Under the pieces are notes generated by a model. It saw nothing but the letters and a program-made list of their open reading frames with translations. It made no database searches and had not been told where the DNA came from. A stretch of 64,000 nucleotides of DNA from Macrophomina tecta (taxonomy: Eukaryota; Ascomycota; Dothideomycetes; Botryosphaeriales; Botryosphaeriaceae). The DNA is taken from positions 2,046,001 through 2,110,000 of the forward strand of contig JAKSGN010000007.1 in the NCBI GenBank assembly GCA_024180945.1. The letters run 5' to 3'. Within the stretch, counting starts at the first letter, position 1. Every line of letters begins with the position of its first letter. The position numbers were made by a program, and so were the translations under genes. Below, piece after piece: positions 1 to 10,867 of the stretch.

Positions 1-802
1 CATCAGACCTGCGGTCATCAGCAGCACTCTCCACTTGGTCGCTGGACGCCGCAGCGTACAGAGCAAACAAATGGCGCACTCAAAGACGGCGTTCGCTCCG
101 CAGAAAAAAACGGGCCTTCGCGCCATCCTCACGCGCCAGTGCTTCCCAACACGCCAGCGCGAGATGGACACGGTAGAGCCAGGCGCCTCACCGCCTTCCT
201 TATCACGCCAACTGCACCTCTCCAGCGTCGCGCGCCTGGCAAGCCGCCATGCAAAGTCTTCGTTTCGGACGCCGCGCCGGCTCGGGTGCTTCAGGCACGG
301 ATTCGCACGAGAACGACGGCCATCCGCCCAGCTAGCGCGGGCCGAGCGGTGTTTTTGACGCACTCATTGCCACATCCGGCATGCGGGTGCTGAGGCATGT
401 GGAGCAGGCCAGCGCGGAACGGGGAGGGATGAGAGAGTAGGGCCATCCTTGCCTGCAGGACCCTGAGAGCTTCCCGTCCCATCTCATGTTCCGCTGCGCC
501 CTGGAATGAAAAACCACGCGGCGTGCCTGCAGCCGTCCGAGCTCCCTTCACTCCATTTCACACCACCCCTCCACCTGGCTGGCCCCACGTCGCAGAGACA
601 GGCCTTCGCGCCTTTCAATTAAATCTACGAGCCCGTCCTCTCATCGTTCTCCACGTTCATTCTTTTCCTAGCACCGCCTTTCCTTCCCTGCCATACGCGG
701 CCTGACGCGGACCTGAACGCTCCTCGTCCGAGATATTGCTCACCCCAGACCTCAACATCCAAACCACGCTCCGAGACCTCCGAAACGACCGGCCGCGCCA
801 AC
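1..802. other. Left-edge intergenic/upstream region
   Basis: No supported gene. The short open frames on both strands look like chance frames in GC-rich DNA and show no recognisable domain. The right part is pyrimidine-rich, as is common just upstream of fungal start codons, and probably holds the promoter and 5' UTR of the gene starting at 803. Confidence 0.6.
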
Positions 803-1867
803 ATGCCGATATCCTTCCTCTCACTCCCGGGCGAGATTCGCAACCGCATCTACGCCTACTCGCTCACCACCGACGGCCCCATCACCGACGCCAACTCGCT
901 CGCCACCGCGCCCACGCATATCCCCACGCCCGCCTCCTCGCCCTCGAAAGAAAAGACAGACCCGCTGGCGGCGACGCGGACGCCCCTTCCGCAGACGCCA
1001 CACCACAGCATCCCGCCGCTCGGCACCGCGCTGCTGCGGACCTCGCGCCTGATCCACGCCGAGGCCCCCGTCTCGCTGCTGTACTCCCGCAACACCTTCC
1101 GCTTCACCAGCGTCACCCACTGTCAGACGTTCCTGCTTTCGCTGCCGCCCTGGCTGCGCAGCCGCGTCCACGACATCGAGATCGACGTGCGCGACATCTC
1201 GCCCTCGCCGCTGCCCGTCCCCGAGGCCCCCGGCGCTGGCATCAACCGGGAGTGGCCGCAGTACCTGTCCTGGCGGCCCGTCTCGACCGCCCAGCTGGGC
1301 TCGCTCCGCGTCGACGCCCCTGGCCTGAAGGTGCTGCGTCTGGATTTCAGCGGCTGGCCGCGCGCGAGGCTGAGCAGGCGGCATCTGTGGGACATACTGA
1401 GGCGTCTGCTGCACAACGTTGAGGGCCTGGAGCGCGTCGTGTTGAAGGGGTGCTTCGCCGCGGGGACGGCCATGGAACGACGCGAGCCCTGGGACCCGGC
1501 GTACTATGTGGGGACAGACGACGTGACTACTGAAGGGGTTGTGGAGCGCATGTGGGGCACGGTGAAGGGGTCGGCCAAGGGCAGCAGCAACAAAGAGGGG
1601 AAGCTCGATGACGGCAAGGTCGTGCGCTGGGAGCGCGACGCCGATGGTAACATCGCGCTAGAAGTCGTGTCGTTGACTCATCTATCTAAGGCGCGGAGCG
1701 CCGGCCGCTACTACGGAGAGAAGAGGGTCGAGCTCGTCGCTCGCCAGAACGCCTCCGATCCATGGCCCACTAGCGGCGCATGCACTTTCGAGGAATACGC
1801 CCACCGTAAGGATTCCGCTTGGCTCTCCTCCTCTTCCCGCCGCCTCAATCCCAGCTTCTACGTATAA
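803..1867 (+). CDS. 2EXR/F-box-like domain hypothetical protein
   Basis: A single-exon frame of 354 codons. The N-terminus reads ISFLSLPGEIRNRIYAYSL, the leucine-rich LPxEIRNxIY signature of the large fungal 2EXR/F-box-like family. Members usually carry this motif near the N-terminus, followed by a poorly conserved region that describes a gene 'large' enough to see neighbouring alleles; their function is mostly unknown, and some are thought to be substrate adaptors. The middle contains leucine/arginine-rich blocks such as SLRVDAPGLKVLRLDFSG, typical of the family. There is no signal peptide or membrane segment. The start at 803 puts the motif at residues 2-20, its usual place. The last 23 bases overlap the end of the convergent GPI2 gene. 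Family assignment is fairly firm; no biochemical role can be given. Confidence 0.75.
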   Translation: MPISFLSLPGEIRNRIYAYSLTTDGPITDANSLATAPTHIPTPASSPSKEKTDPLAATRTPLPQTPHHSIPPLGTALLRTSRLIHAEAPVSLLYSRNTFRFTSVTHCQTFLLSLPPWLRSRVHDIEIDVRDISPSPLPVPEAPGAGINREWPQYLSWRPVSTAQLGSLRVDAPGLKVLRLDFSGWPRARLSRRHLWDILRRLLHNVEGLERVVLKGCFAAGTAMERREPWDPAYYVGTDDVTTEGVVERMWGTVKGSAKGSSNKEGKLDDGKVVRWERDADGNIALEVVSLTHLSKARSAGRYYGEKRVELVARQNASDPWPTSGACTFEEYAHRKDSAWLSSSSRRLNPSFYV

Positions 1868-3668
1868 CTGGCCGTGCGGGATCCCACGGCCCATGGATTT
1901 CGTTTTTGTATTTCTGCAGGCCAATGAGCCACCAACTGCAGATGCCCATGACGAATCCTGTCAGAATACTGCCCAGGATGGCTCCAGTTATTGCAGCTCT
2001 CAACCCGCCACCGGAAACGGCCATGCTCAAGCCCGCACCTGCGCTCATTACGAGGAATATCGTGAGGAGCAAGTGTCCGCGCCACGAAACATGTCGTAGG
2101 TGTCGTCGGAAGACGGGAAACAACCCGAACACTTCGATTGAAAAGAGCATGAATGAGAAGACGTCAGTGGTTGATTCAAGCCTCGACGCCAGCACCGTCG
2201 CCGCCATAATGGCGGCATTGGTGGATAGAGAGGCCGGGAATCTGCAAGCAGTTTCGTTAACTCTCGGTGTTTTATTTTTTTTTTTTTTTTGTTTATTGCG
2301 TGTTCTTTTATACCCGCAGAACGGACATAGACGAAGTTATAGACATAGATGATATATGGGTTTCGGAATAGACGTATAGAGGGTTTCGGACAGAATCGAA
2401 AGAACTTACTTTGCACCCACTCCACCTCCATAATCAAAAAAGGAAATGTTGATGATCGTTAGGAAGCTGGTCATAGCCCATATCGAGTCACTAGTTGTTG
2501 ATTTCGTCAACGACTTGAGAATCGGGCTCAATCCGAGTAGCACGCAGTAGATCAGAACGGCAGACTTGATCGTAGCCCAGCGTCTTTGATTCCTCAGTGA
2601 CATTGGCTCCCCATGCGGCTGATACGCCGTTGCGAAGGTCGGGTCCCCTGTAGGATGACCAGTTGATATCGCAGACACGGCTGAACCATTGGACACAACT
2701 GATGCCAGGCTGCCCCCTCTGGAATGGCCCTTCCTGGCTCCAGGTGCATTTGAATTAGGGATCAATAGTCCCAGTGAACTCTGCCCTGCTGCAGCTGCGG
2801 AGCTTGTGGAGCTCGTACTGCTGGTTCCATCTTCTGCAGGACCACCGTCAGTCCTCGCTGCTTCGGCTGCTGCCGCAGCGATCGATGCGGCAGTGGCTGC
2901 GCGATCCGCCTCCTCTTCTTTCGACACCCAGTAATCCCAGAGAAGCCAGCCGAGCACCGTGCAGGCACTCCCGGCGCAAACCACCAGGAACGGAGTCACC
3001 CGTTCCTGCACGATGCCGGAGAAGCATGATATCCAAATTGCTACCGACATGACATGCTGCACGATGACGGTCGAATCTGCGACCAGCGGCCAAAACTCGT
3101 AAGGTTGGAGACGGGGATTGCGCTGGAGGTGGTCGAGAAAGGTTTCCTCGTCCGTGTAGTTGTCGGGATCTATTTTCCCACATAGCCGCCGTTAGCACTC
3201 CACCTACGACGATGTAACGCTCAAGCGACGAAGGGAAATTCAATGTCGTCAACGTGCGTTCGCTTCTCCACAAAATGGACCAGGACCAGCATCACGGCAC
3301 AGCGGCAGTCCGCTTCAAGCACATACACACCTTCCCCCTTCTCACCGACTCCACAAGTACACCCACGCCAAAGCCATCGTCTCCGCAATTTCCTCCACGG
3401 GGCAGCCATACGGCGACAGGGGTTGGCTGGGGGGGTAGAAACTCGGGCACACACTCACACGCTTGCTTCACCCACAGTAGCTTCTTCCACTGGCCCTTCC
3501 GCCGCCTGCTCCCGCTCCTGCCCCTATCCCTCTCGCGCTTCCGTCGATGCTCCATGATCCTGCCTGCCGCCGCCCCCACCGAAGACGACAGCGACTCGCT
3601 GCCATTGCGGCCGATCGACACACCGCCGCTACCACCAACACCAGCAACCCCTGTCACCCTACTAGTCA

Positions 3669-3703
<35 letters not shown>

Positions 3704-4029
3704 TCCTCCGCATCCGCAGAGAATTGTCGCGCAAAACCCCTCCTCGAGCCTGACGCTGGCGGGAAGATCGCAGCGGACTGTGGCGCGAGGCGCGAGGGAT
3801 CCGGTGGCGGCGGTTCCTCGGTGGAGCGGTAGTGTGACGACGATGACTTTTTCGAGGACGACGAGGGCCGGACGGTCGCGGTGCTCGAGCTGTGCGTCAG
3901 TGGTGTCGTGGTGGTAGTGGGTGGGTAGGTGGTGTCGGTGGGCGAGGCTTCCTCGCTGGTGACGAGGGTCGAGGACCCGCCGCTGCCGCCTCCGCCGCTG
4001 TCGAATGGCACAGCGGATTGGGACGGCAT
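1845..4029 (-). CDS. gpi2: GPI2/PIG-C subunit of the GPI-GlcNAc transferase
   Basis: Subunit of the ER-membrane complex that transfers GlcNAc to phosphatidylinositol, the first step of GPI-anchor synthesis. Three exons: 4029-3459, 3169-2410 and 2241-1845, giving 575 residues. The first junction makes WVKQAYPDNYTDEETFL, the PIG-C signature (KQxYPDNYxD). The second gives GVGAKFPASLSTNAAIMAA, followed by the conserved VLASRL. Donors are GTGAGT and GTAAGT; acceptors are TAG and CAG. About 190 residues of low-complexity N-terminus precede the PIG-C core, including an 11-glutamine run encoded by (CTG)10 on the + strand. Another low-complexity Ala/Ser stretch lies in the loop after the first hydrophobic segments. 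Several hydrophobic helices follow, ending at SWWLIGLQKYKNEIHGPWD. A GH16 enzyme with a likely GPI signal lies elsewhere in the window. The identity is strong; the exact start is less sure because the N-terminus is poorly conserved. Confidence 0.9.
3670..3699. repeat. (CTG)10 microsatellite coding polyglutamine
   Basis: Ten perfect CTG units on the + strand. Read on the minus strand they are CAG codons which, with one CAA, give eleven glutamines in the N-terminal tail of GPI2. The run lies outside the conserved PIG-C core, so length changes would be tolerated. Confidence 0.95.
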
Positions 4030-5947
4030 GGTGGAGAGAGAGGGGGGGGGAGGGTGTGTGGGTGCAGAAAAGATGAGGAAATGGAGTCGCGCGACGGGGC
4101 GCGTCGTCGTCGGCCACCGCCCTGGCGAATGACGTCTCCCAGGTTCGCCCTGGGTTGGGACACACGGGCCAGCGCCTGCGTGCCTGCCGCGCGGGGTGCT
4201 CGAAGGGTTGCTCTTTTTTCCGCTCTGCGAAAATGTTACAGATCACAAAACCAGCTGCAGAGGAGACAGCGGCCTATCTAGCTCTGGCAAAAAGACAGAA
4301 ATGTCGAGTGGTATATATCAATGCGGATGTTGGAGTAGTCAAACAGTTTGAAAAAAGCAGTAAAGCTCGAGGATCCTGAGGGACAGATGATCGAATTTAC
4401 CGCCAGTCGACCCACGACTCGACGCCGGCAACGAGTTTGATGATCCACGGCTCCGGCTCAGTGCACTGCAAGTCACCCGAACGAGGAATTAACCGGCATT
4501 CTCGTACGTCGCAAAAATTTCGTCAAGCGGCGGAAGCGCGCGTATGCGATCTGGCGTTCGCCATGATCGGCCGGAACGAGAGGGGGTGGGAGCGATCACC
4601 TCTGGCATACACTGACTGTGCGCGCAATCAAGTCGACCTTCACTTATAGCACGATATCCTTGTTCTCATCGACGAAAAAGACCTCTGCTAGCACTTTCTT
4701 GGTTACTCGCTGCCATCTCTTCCGGGCAACAGTAATGTTGAACGCGGTAAGTTAAGGCACTAAGGACCAGCAATGACATGCACCACTCAACCAGCGGCCC
4801 AAGAACATAATGACAAGAGCAAACGAGGATACCGTCTCCAAACGAATGAGACGTATTCTCACCAATACTCGCACTACATATCCGCATCCCGACCCACGCT
4901 GTCAAACCCGCGGACGCACTTCCGCCCCATCCGGCGCCGCATTACCACTCGAACCTGCCCTTTCCTCAGTCCAGGGAAAAGGCCAGCCACCAACACATCC
5001 TCCTCGCCATCCGCTGCACAACACCCTAAGAGGAATGGCAGGGCCGCAGCTTCCAACGGCGCATTCATCATAATGAAACCGATACTCCACAGAACAGGAG
5101 CTCGCTTACATTGAAAAGACGAGCAAATATAGTGCTGCTAAGCGGGAAGACACATGAAGACCGTGAACCTGACTTGTTAACCGAGCGAGACAGAGTTAGA
5201 GAATCATGAGGCACGTTCTGTCATGGGTTTGCACAAGCGAAGGGGGTCCGCGCGTGTCATAAAATAAAGGCATTAACTCGGAAGCATCACCGGAGTAACT
5301 CGGCCACGAATCAGCTTCCTTACCTCACCATACTCCACATAACTAAGTAAAAGCTGCATATGCTATGCTGTCGCGCACTCGCGCATGACTCTTTGCTGGT
5401 CACTCAATGTGCGAGACTGCAAGTCATGGCGTGCCGTCAACACCTGCCTCATCGATGCTAGAAAAGGAAGTTGGCTGTCATATTGTGGGGGTATCTATAG
5501 ATCATACAATCAATCTGAGTTTCAGGTAGAAAAGAATATATGTCCCACCGCGCCAGCCAGTATCCTCGGAGAGAGAAGCTTCCAGGGACACTCATAGCAT
5601 TTGGTCAAAAATACCTAGAAATGGTTGGGACGATGGGGGTTGTTGATCTGCCTCCAGTGACAAACGAGTCTCCCACTGCATTCGAAGGAAGACGACGTAT
5701 ACTGAGGAGGGTAGTGAATGCTACCAAGCGCACAATGCGCATGAATTATCAGAGGTCACAAGGAAAAACGGAAGAAGGAAAGGTGTCACGGCATAGGGAC
5801 AGTCGTGAAAGCATGCAAGACGTGTGAGGCCGATGTAGTCTGCATGCAAGTATCAAACAGCTGACAAGAACGCTTGCACATATGCCTAGCCACGCGAAAC
5901 GGACCACCAATCAGAAAACCTCCACATAGGCGAATGGGAGGATTGTG
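4030..5947. other. Intergenic region between gpi2 and the Myb factor
   Basis: About 1.9 kb with no supported gene. It should contain the gpi2 promoter (left end, GC-rich, with a purine run near 4035-4050) and the 3' region of the Myb gene. Short frames here have no domain features and show no plausible exon chain. The middle, about 5120-5900, is more AT-rich. Confidence 0.5.
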
Positions 5948-8245
5948 TCATTCGAAGAGCGGCTTGGAAGATCCGTCATCCCATAGAAAGTTCGTGTTGT
6001 GGCCATCATTCTTGCCATCAAGATCGAGTCCCATCAGCAGGTCAGCAGGGCCAGGCAGACTGACTGTTCCAGTACCTGTACCACTTGCTGTACTTGTACT
6101 TGGGGCTGTTGCCATAGTCCTGGATGATGATGGTGCTGCCGTTGCTGCTGACGTTGAGGCTGGAAGCGAACTGGAGCCTGCATTCGAGGACGATAGACCA
6201 GCAGTCAAAGGTGCCGAGAGCCAGACAGGTGGTAAGCTGGTCGTGGAATGCGGCGGCTGAGCTGTACTTGATAGCCTTGGAATCTTGAGTGTATCCAAAG
6301 GATTGATGTGGCTGTGGTCCGCCTGGCTAGCATTGGCCAGATCAAAAGCGCTAGGCTGGCCATGGGCGTATGAGAAAATGTCTCTGCTCAGAATCACTGG
6401 GCTGCATTCACCCTCAAATGGAATGTCCGAGGTGAACTCATCCTCCGTGAAAGGATCAGGAAAAGGGTAGTTCGACAAAAGGGCCTTCAGATCGGGCGCT
6501 CTTGGTCTGGCAGCCGAATTCGAACTGGGATGCGATGCGCCATTTATCGCCGGCATAGCATGCTCCTCCTGGGCGGGAACCTTTTCAGCCAGTCCACTTT
6601 CCTTGGGAGATTCATGAGCTGAAGGATCGGCGCTTTCGCCATCCTGTCTGTCCTGCTTGTTATTCTTGTTTTTCAGCTTGATCTTGTAGCCTGCCTCGGC
6701 ATACTTCTCCGGCCACCTATTCCGGAGTCGATCACGCAGATCTGTAGGGTGCCTATGAGTTAGTTCCAAATCCGGATCATTGCGAATAATATGCCAGTGA
6801 GGGCCATGCTTCTCGAAACCGCGCAAAAGCGCATTGTCTTCTTGTTCCGTGAACTCGCGACGCTCTCGTCGCGTCGACTTAGTGAACGGTGTATCAATGC
6901 CAATGGACGCCAGATCTCGTGTGTCCTTCCGGTGTACCTTGGGACCACGCTTCTTCTTTGTGGTGCCATTAGACGAACCAGGTAGGAGTATGTTAGATGT
7001 GACCAAGCTGGACACCGACTTGCCAGATGCAGACTCTACGGCCGCGCCATCTGCTGCCGCAGACCCGACATCTTTCTCCGCGGCTGCAGCCTTGGGCGTC
7101 TTCAATTTGCGATATTCGTCCGGGCAGCAGGTTCTGAACCGGTCTTTCAGGTCCACCGCCGTCCTGCCATCGAACTCGAAATCGGGACACTCCAATATCT
7201 TCTTCCAGCTGCCGATGCCAAATTTCGCGACGCCCTTCAGTAAGCTCGTCGTCTCCTCTTCCGTCCATTTTTTTCGCCGCTTGCCTGTTTCCGATTTCTG
7301 GGGCTTGGCCGAGGTGGTAATATTGGCAGTAGCGGTGGCACCACCAGACACGGCCTTTTCAGGCTCCTGAGCACCATGACGTGGACTTGAGGCCTTGGGT
7401 TCACTCAGCACTGCCTTCTCAGCAGCCTTCTCCACCCGCGGAGTCGCAATCGACGCACACTTCGGCTTCGGCTGTGATTGCGTGGTGGACGCGGCGGGCG
7501 GCGGCGGAGGCTGCGCCCCCTCCCTATCCCTGGACACTCTCTCACCCGTAATCGGCGGGAACAGGCCAGCGTTGGGAGGCGGTTGGTGAAGACCTTGCAG
7601 CAATGGCGGGATACGCGGGCGCCGGTTCCCCTTTTTGACCGGCAACGTGGGCTTCGGCAGGGTAAAAATCTGGTCGTTGCCCTCAACCTTACGTCGCTTC
7701 TTCGGCGAGCCACCAGCGCTGTTATCGAGCAGTAGCTCGTTCACCGATCCACTGAACCCTGAGGATGTTTGCTCGTTGTTGAGCACCTCGGCCAGGGGTA
7801 CCGACTTGGGCGGTCGCGAAGAGGAGGCGGTGACCTTATTGTGCTGGGCATGCTGGCCATGCGATAAGGAGGTCGAGGAAGGAGAGGACGGCGGGCGAGG
7901 CCGGGCGGACAGGCGGCGGGGAGTGAAGGCAGCATGGTGATGCGAGTCCTTCGTCGCCGGGCTGTAGATATCATGGAGAGAGAAGTTGGGCGGGCGTGGA
8001 GCACTGGGCTCTACGGGGGCTGGCCGCGAGCCATGCTGGTGGTGCTGCTGGGGCTGGTGGTGCTGCGTGAAGGCGCCCAGCGGGAAGGGCAGTTGGTTGT
8101 CTATCGTAAAATTATCGTCGAGAAGGAGTGATTGAATTCTCGGTTCCATCTCATTGTGCGAAGTATAATTTTTAAGTGGGTCGGAGGGGGTCAGCGGTTG
8201 AAGTGGTGATAGACTTTGCCTGTCAAAGGCGGCGAACACCGCCAC
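5948..8245 (-). CDS. Double-Myb telomere-repeat/promoter-binding factor (Teb1/Tay1-like)
   Basis: A single-exon gene of 765 residues with two telobox-type Myb repeats. The first spans roughly residues 323-381 (KKWTEEETTSLLKGVAKFG...GSWKKIL, with VDLKDRFRT in the third helix). The second spans about 461-517 (REFTEQEDNALLRGFEKHG...HWHIIRND, with TDLRDRLRNRWP). The LKDRFR and LRDRLRNRWP helices are the recognition helices of the Teb1/Tay1/TRF class, which binds TTAGGG-like repeats in telomeres and promoters. A basic PKKRRKVEG near residue 181 is a likely nuclear localisation signal. The rest is low-complexity (His/Gln-rich near 60-70, Pro/Ser-rich elsewhere), as in fungal members. A second in-frame ATG lies at 8149 (MEPRIQSLLLDDN) and may be the true start. 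DNA target and role (telomere versus gene regulation) are inferred from the family. Confidence 0.85.
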   Translation of the reverse strand: MAVFAAFDRQSLSPLQPLTPSDPLKNYTSHNEMEPRIQSLLLDDNFTIDNQLPFPLGAFTQHHQPQQHHQHGSRPAPVEPSAPRPPNFSLHDIYSPATKDSHHHAAFTPRRLSARPRPPSSPSSTSLSHGQHAQHNKVTASSSRPPKSVPLAEVLNNEQTSSGFSGSVNELLLDNSAGGSPKKRRKVEGNDQIFTLPKPTLPVKKGNRRPRIPPLLQGLHQPPPNAGLFPPITGERVSRDREGAQPPPPPAASTTQSQPKPKCASIATPRVEKAAEKAVLSEPKASSPRHGAQEPEKAVSGGATATANITTSAKPQKSETGKRRKKWTEEETTSLLKGVAKFGIGSWKKILECPDFEFDGRTAVDLKDRFRTCCPDEYRKLKTPKAAAAEKDVGSAAADGAAVESASGKSVSSLVTSNILLPGSSNGTTKKKRGPKVHRKDTRDLASIGIDTPFTKSTRRERREFTEQEDNALLRGFEKHGPHWHIIRNDPDLELTHRHPTDLRDRLRNRWPEKYAEAGYKIKLKNKNNKQDRQDGESADPSAHESPKESGLAEKVPAQEEHAMPAINGASHPSSNSAARPRAPDLKALLSNYPFPDPFTEDEFTSDIPFEGECSPVILSRDIFSYAHGQPSAFDLANASQADHSHINPLDTLKIPRLSSTAQPPHSTTSLPPVWLSAPLTAGLSSSNAGSSSLPASTSAATAAPSSSRTMATAPSTSTASGTGTGTVSLPGPADLLMGLDLDGKNDGHNTNFLWDDGSSKPLFE

Positions 8246-8807
8246 ATCGCGCGCTGACAGCCCTGGAAACGCCGACCATCTCCCGTCCCAACCCAGCGTG
8301 TCTCTGAGCGTTAGGCCACGCCTGGCTTCGCATGGAACTAGCTTTGTGACCCATCAAGCTGGATTGTATCGCCTTGTCCGAGACACCGGGATGTCACTAG
8401 CTGGACTCAACTTTAATTCGTGTTCGCTCGCCTGGTCCAACCTGCGGTGTCCGCTCGCTTCGCATGCGCAGGCGTCGGACGCGGTTTGACGTACGCACGA
8501 TTGCATCGTAGCTGAAATTACTGCACATGCATAAGAATCAAGCAGACCGTGAAATCTGAGAAAACAAAGTGGTATTGTGGTCTAATCGTCTACGCAGAAG
8601 TAATCCGCAGTGAAAACCCCACACGAGTAGCTCAGGCCGCCAAGAAACTTCAGAGGATTGTTCTATAATCTGAGAGTCAAAACGCTAACCGGAATTCGGA
8701 TCGCCAATTGACTGCAGGTGCCCAGAGATCTACCCATGCGCCGTGTCATGCATCGTGCACGCTTTCCAATCCGTGTGCTTTTTTCGTACCCATCCAACGC
8801 AATACGT
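8246..8807. other. Intergenic, Myb factor promoter side
   Basis: No gene seen. Contains the 5' region of the Myb gene and the 3' flank of the peroxiredoxin gene. A stretch near 8630 resembles a tRNA A-box (TAGCTCAGG), but no matching B-box or cloverleaf follows. Confidence 0.5.
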
Positions 8808-9641
8808 CTACTGGGTCATGGCATCACCACCATACTTCTTCTCGAGGTAGGCCTTCTGACCAACGGGGTCGGCCTTGATGGTCTCCTGGCCAGGGTTCCA
8901 GTTGGCAGGGCAGACCTAGAGGTTGTTAGTTTCGAAACGCGTCCATGTTCAGTCTTCAATGACTTACCTCGCCGTACTTCTCAGTGAACTGGAAGGCGTC
9001 AATGAGACGGACAGCCTCATCAACACTGCGGCCAACGGGAAGGTCGTTGATGGTGATCTGCAAGGGACAATCTTCAGCTCCATGCACTGAGGTGGAACAT
9101 GCATCTGCACTGCAGGTCCTGTCCTAGACCTGGCCAATGGCCCTACTTACCTGGCGAACGACGCCCTTGGGGTCAATGATGAAAAGACCACGGAGGGCGA
9201 CGCCGGCGTCCTCGATCAGAACACCATAGTCCTTGCTGAGCTTGTGGCTCTTGTCGCTGATGAGGGGGATATTGATGTGGCCGAGACCGCCGTCCTTGCG
9301 GGCAACGGTGCTCCAGGCGAGGAGGCTGTACTCGGAGTCGGTGGAAGCGAAGGCGACAGAAACGCCACGCTGGCGGAACTGCTCAACGGCATCGCTGAAG
9401 GCGATGATCTCGGTCGGGCAGACAAAAGTCCAAGCCATGGGGATGAAGGCGAGGACGAGCCATTGGCCCTTGGAGGTGTAGTCGGAGAGGCTGATCTCTA
9501 CACATCGCGAACGGATTAGGAGTGGGCGGACATAGGGCAGACAAGGCAGGAGCTGGGCTCACCCTCGAAAGCACCGTCGACGACGGCGGTGGCCTTGAAG
9601 TCGGGAGCAGGGTGCTGAACGCGGGCGTTGCCGGAAGCCAT
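8808..9641 (-). CDS. Typical 2-Cys peroxiredoxin (Tsa1-like)
   Basis: Thiol peroxidase that reduces hydrogen peroxide, organic peroxides and peroxynitrite, recycled by thioredoxin; usually cytosolic. Four exons: 9641-9563, 9497-9151, 9057-8968 and 8915-8808, encoding 207 residues. The peroxidatic cysteine is C53 in FVCPTE. The resolving cysteine is C174 in EVCPANW, coded at the start of the last exon. Other family marks are SDYTSKGQW, the [13 protein letters not shown] strand and [20 protein letters not shown]. The residues before the active site read [14 protein letters not shown], whereas most Prx1/Tsa1 proteins have FYPLDFTFVCPTE, so Met-Ala-Trp replaces the usual Leu-Asp-Phe. The C-terminus ends [10 protein letters not shown], without the YF motif that makes metazoan enzymes prone to overoxidation. 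All donors and acceptors are canonical and the frame is kept at each join. Confidence 0.93.
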
Positions 9642-10867
9642 GGCGAATATGGATATGGGAGTGTTGGTGAGGATCAAAAGCTAAAGGCGGCTTGGGCTGC
9701 GCAATGCGGGACAAAGCGTTAGCAAGTGGATGTCGAGGGCAAGACAGCTGGAGCTGGAAGCGGAAAAGAAGAAGCGGAAAAGAAGAAGCGGGTGAGGAGA
9801 GGGCGCGCGGGCTTTGTATCAGCAGACGCTCCCTGCAACGAAACTCGCCGGGGTGCCAACGGTAAAACGTAGCGGACGTGCGTGAGGATGCTAGCCACCA
9901 ACCTTCTGGCAAAAGCCTTCCGAGACCGGCAGAATGGCAACAACGGCGCGTGTATCTGGATTAGGCGTGGCAACAACTAGCTTTCAAGGCGCTCAACTTG
10001 CTATATACCACCCGTGCAATTCCAGAACATCCGCATTACTTCAGCAGCCCACGGCCGCCGCAGTCGATGCCGATATGTAATTGTGGGTCGGCTTTACTGC
10101 ACAAGTGGTATCGGCCCGCTTGTCGTCGGGTTTGTCCACCTTTCGCGCACGTATCTCTCCGATTTACGCCTTCGTTTCTGGCACCTTCCAACCGTCGGTT
10201 GAACCCTCAAAACTTCTGCGCTCCCGCTCCCGCTCCGTCATTGTCGCTGCTGGCTGCGACACCGGCTGCAGGCTGACCGCATGCTTTCCTTCTCACCTCA
10301 CAGCATCACCCATCCGGTCCGTCTTGCCCGCCAAGTGCACCTGCGGAAAGGCTGTTCCGGCATTGATCGAAGCACCTTGACTCTCCGTGGACCCGCCGCA
10401 TCTGGAGCTATGGCCAGTGACACAATCAGTTACGACGCGTGCTGCCGTCTCCCACTTACGTGCGCGGACTTGGATCGCCGCCGTCCTGGGGCAGCCCGGG
10501 GAAGCCCCATGGCGCAATTGCAGCTGAGACAGACTCCATCCGATGGCGGGATGCAGTATGTATCACCTTGCGAGCCCGTTCTCTTTGGTGATTGGCGCTT
10601 GATAGACACTCGGTCCCCCAATCCATGCAGCCAATGAAGCTTTCGGCCTGGTCCAGGGTTTACAGTCCTCGGTGGCTTGTGGCAATGACTTGAGATGATA
10701 ATAACGAGAAAGTGTCGAATGATATTCACAAGGGCATGATAAAAACCCCCTGATACACTCTAATCACTTGTAACAGTAATGGCAGTCATTCCCGAAATCG
10801 CGCTCAGGCGAAGAATTCCTTCCATCCCAAAAGAAGTCTATCTAAAAATACAGAACCGACATCAACC
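9642..10867. other. Intergenic region
   Basis: No supported gene in 1.2 kb. The left part contains the peroxiredoxin promoter, with the purine-rich direct repeat ggaaaagaagaagc near 9766-9790. The right part is the 3' flank of the acetyl-CoA transporter. Short frames around 10.0-10.6 kb show no domain signal. Confidence 0.5.

Noticed and set aside
736..1422. 228-codon frame overlapping the 2EXR gene
   Set aside because: Shadow frame; His/Arg/Ala-rich translation with no motif, while the other frame has a clear family signature.
8620..8700. TAGCTCAGG resembling a tRNA A-box
   Set aside because: No B-box or acceptor stem at the right distance.
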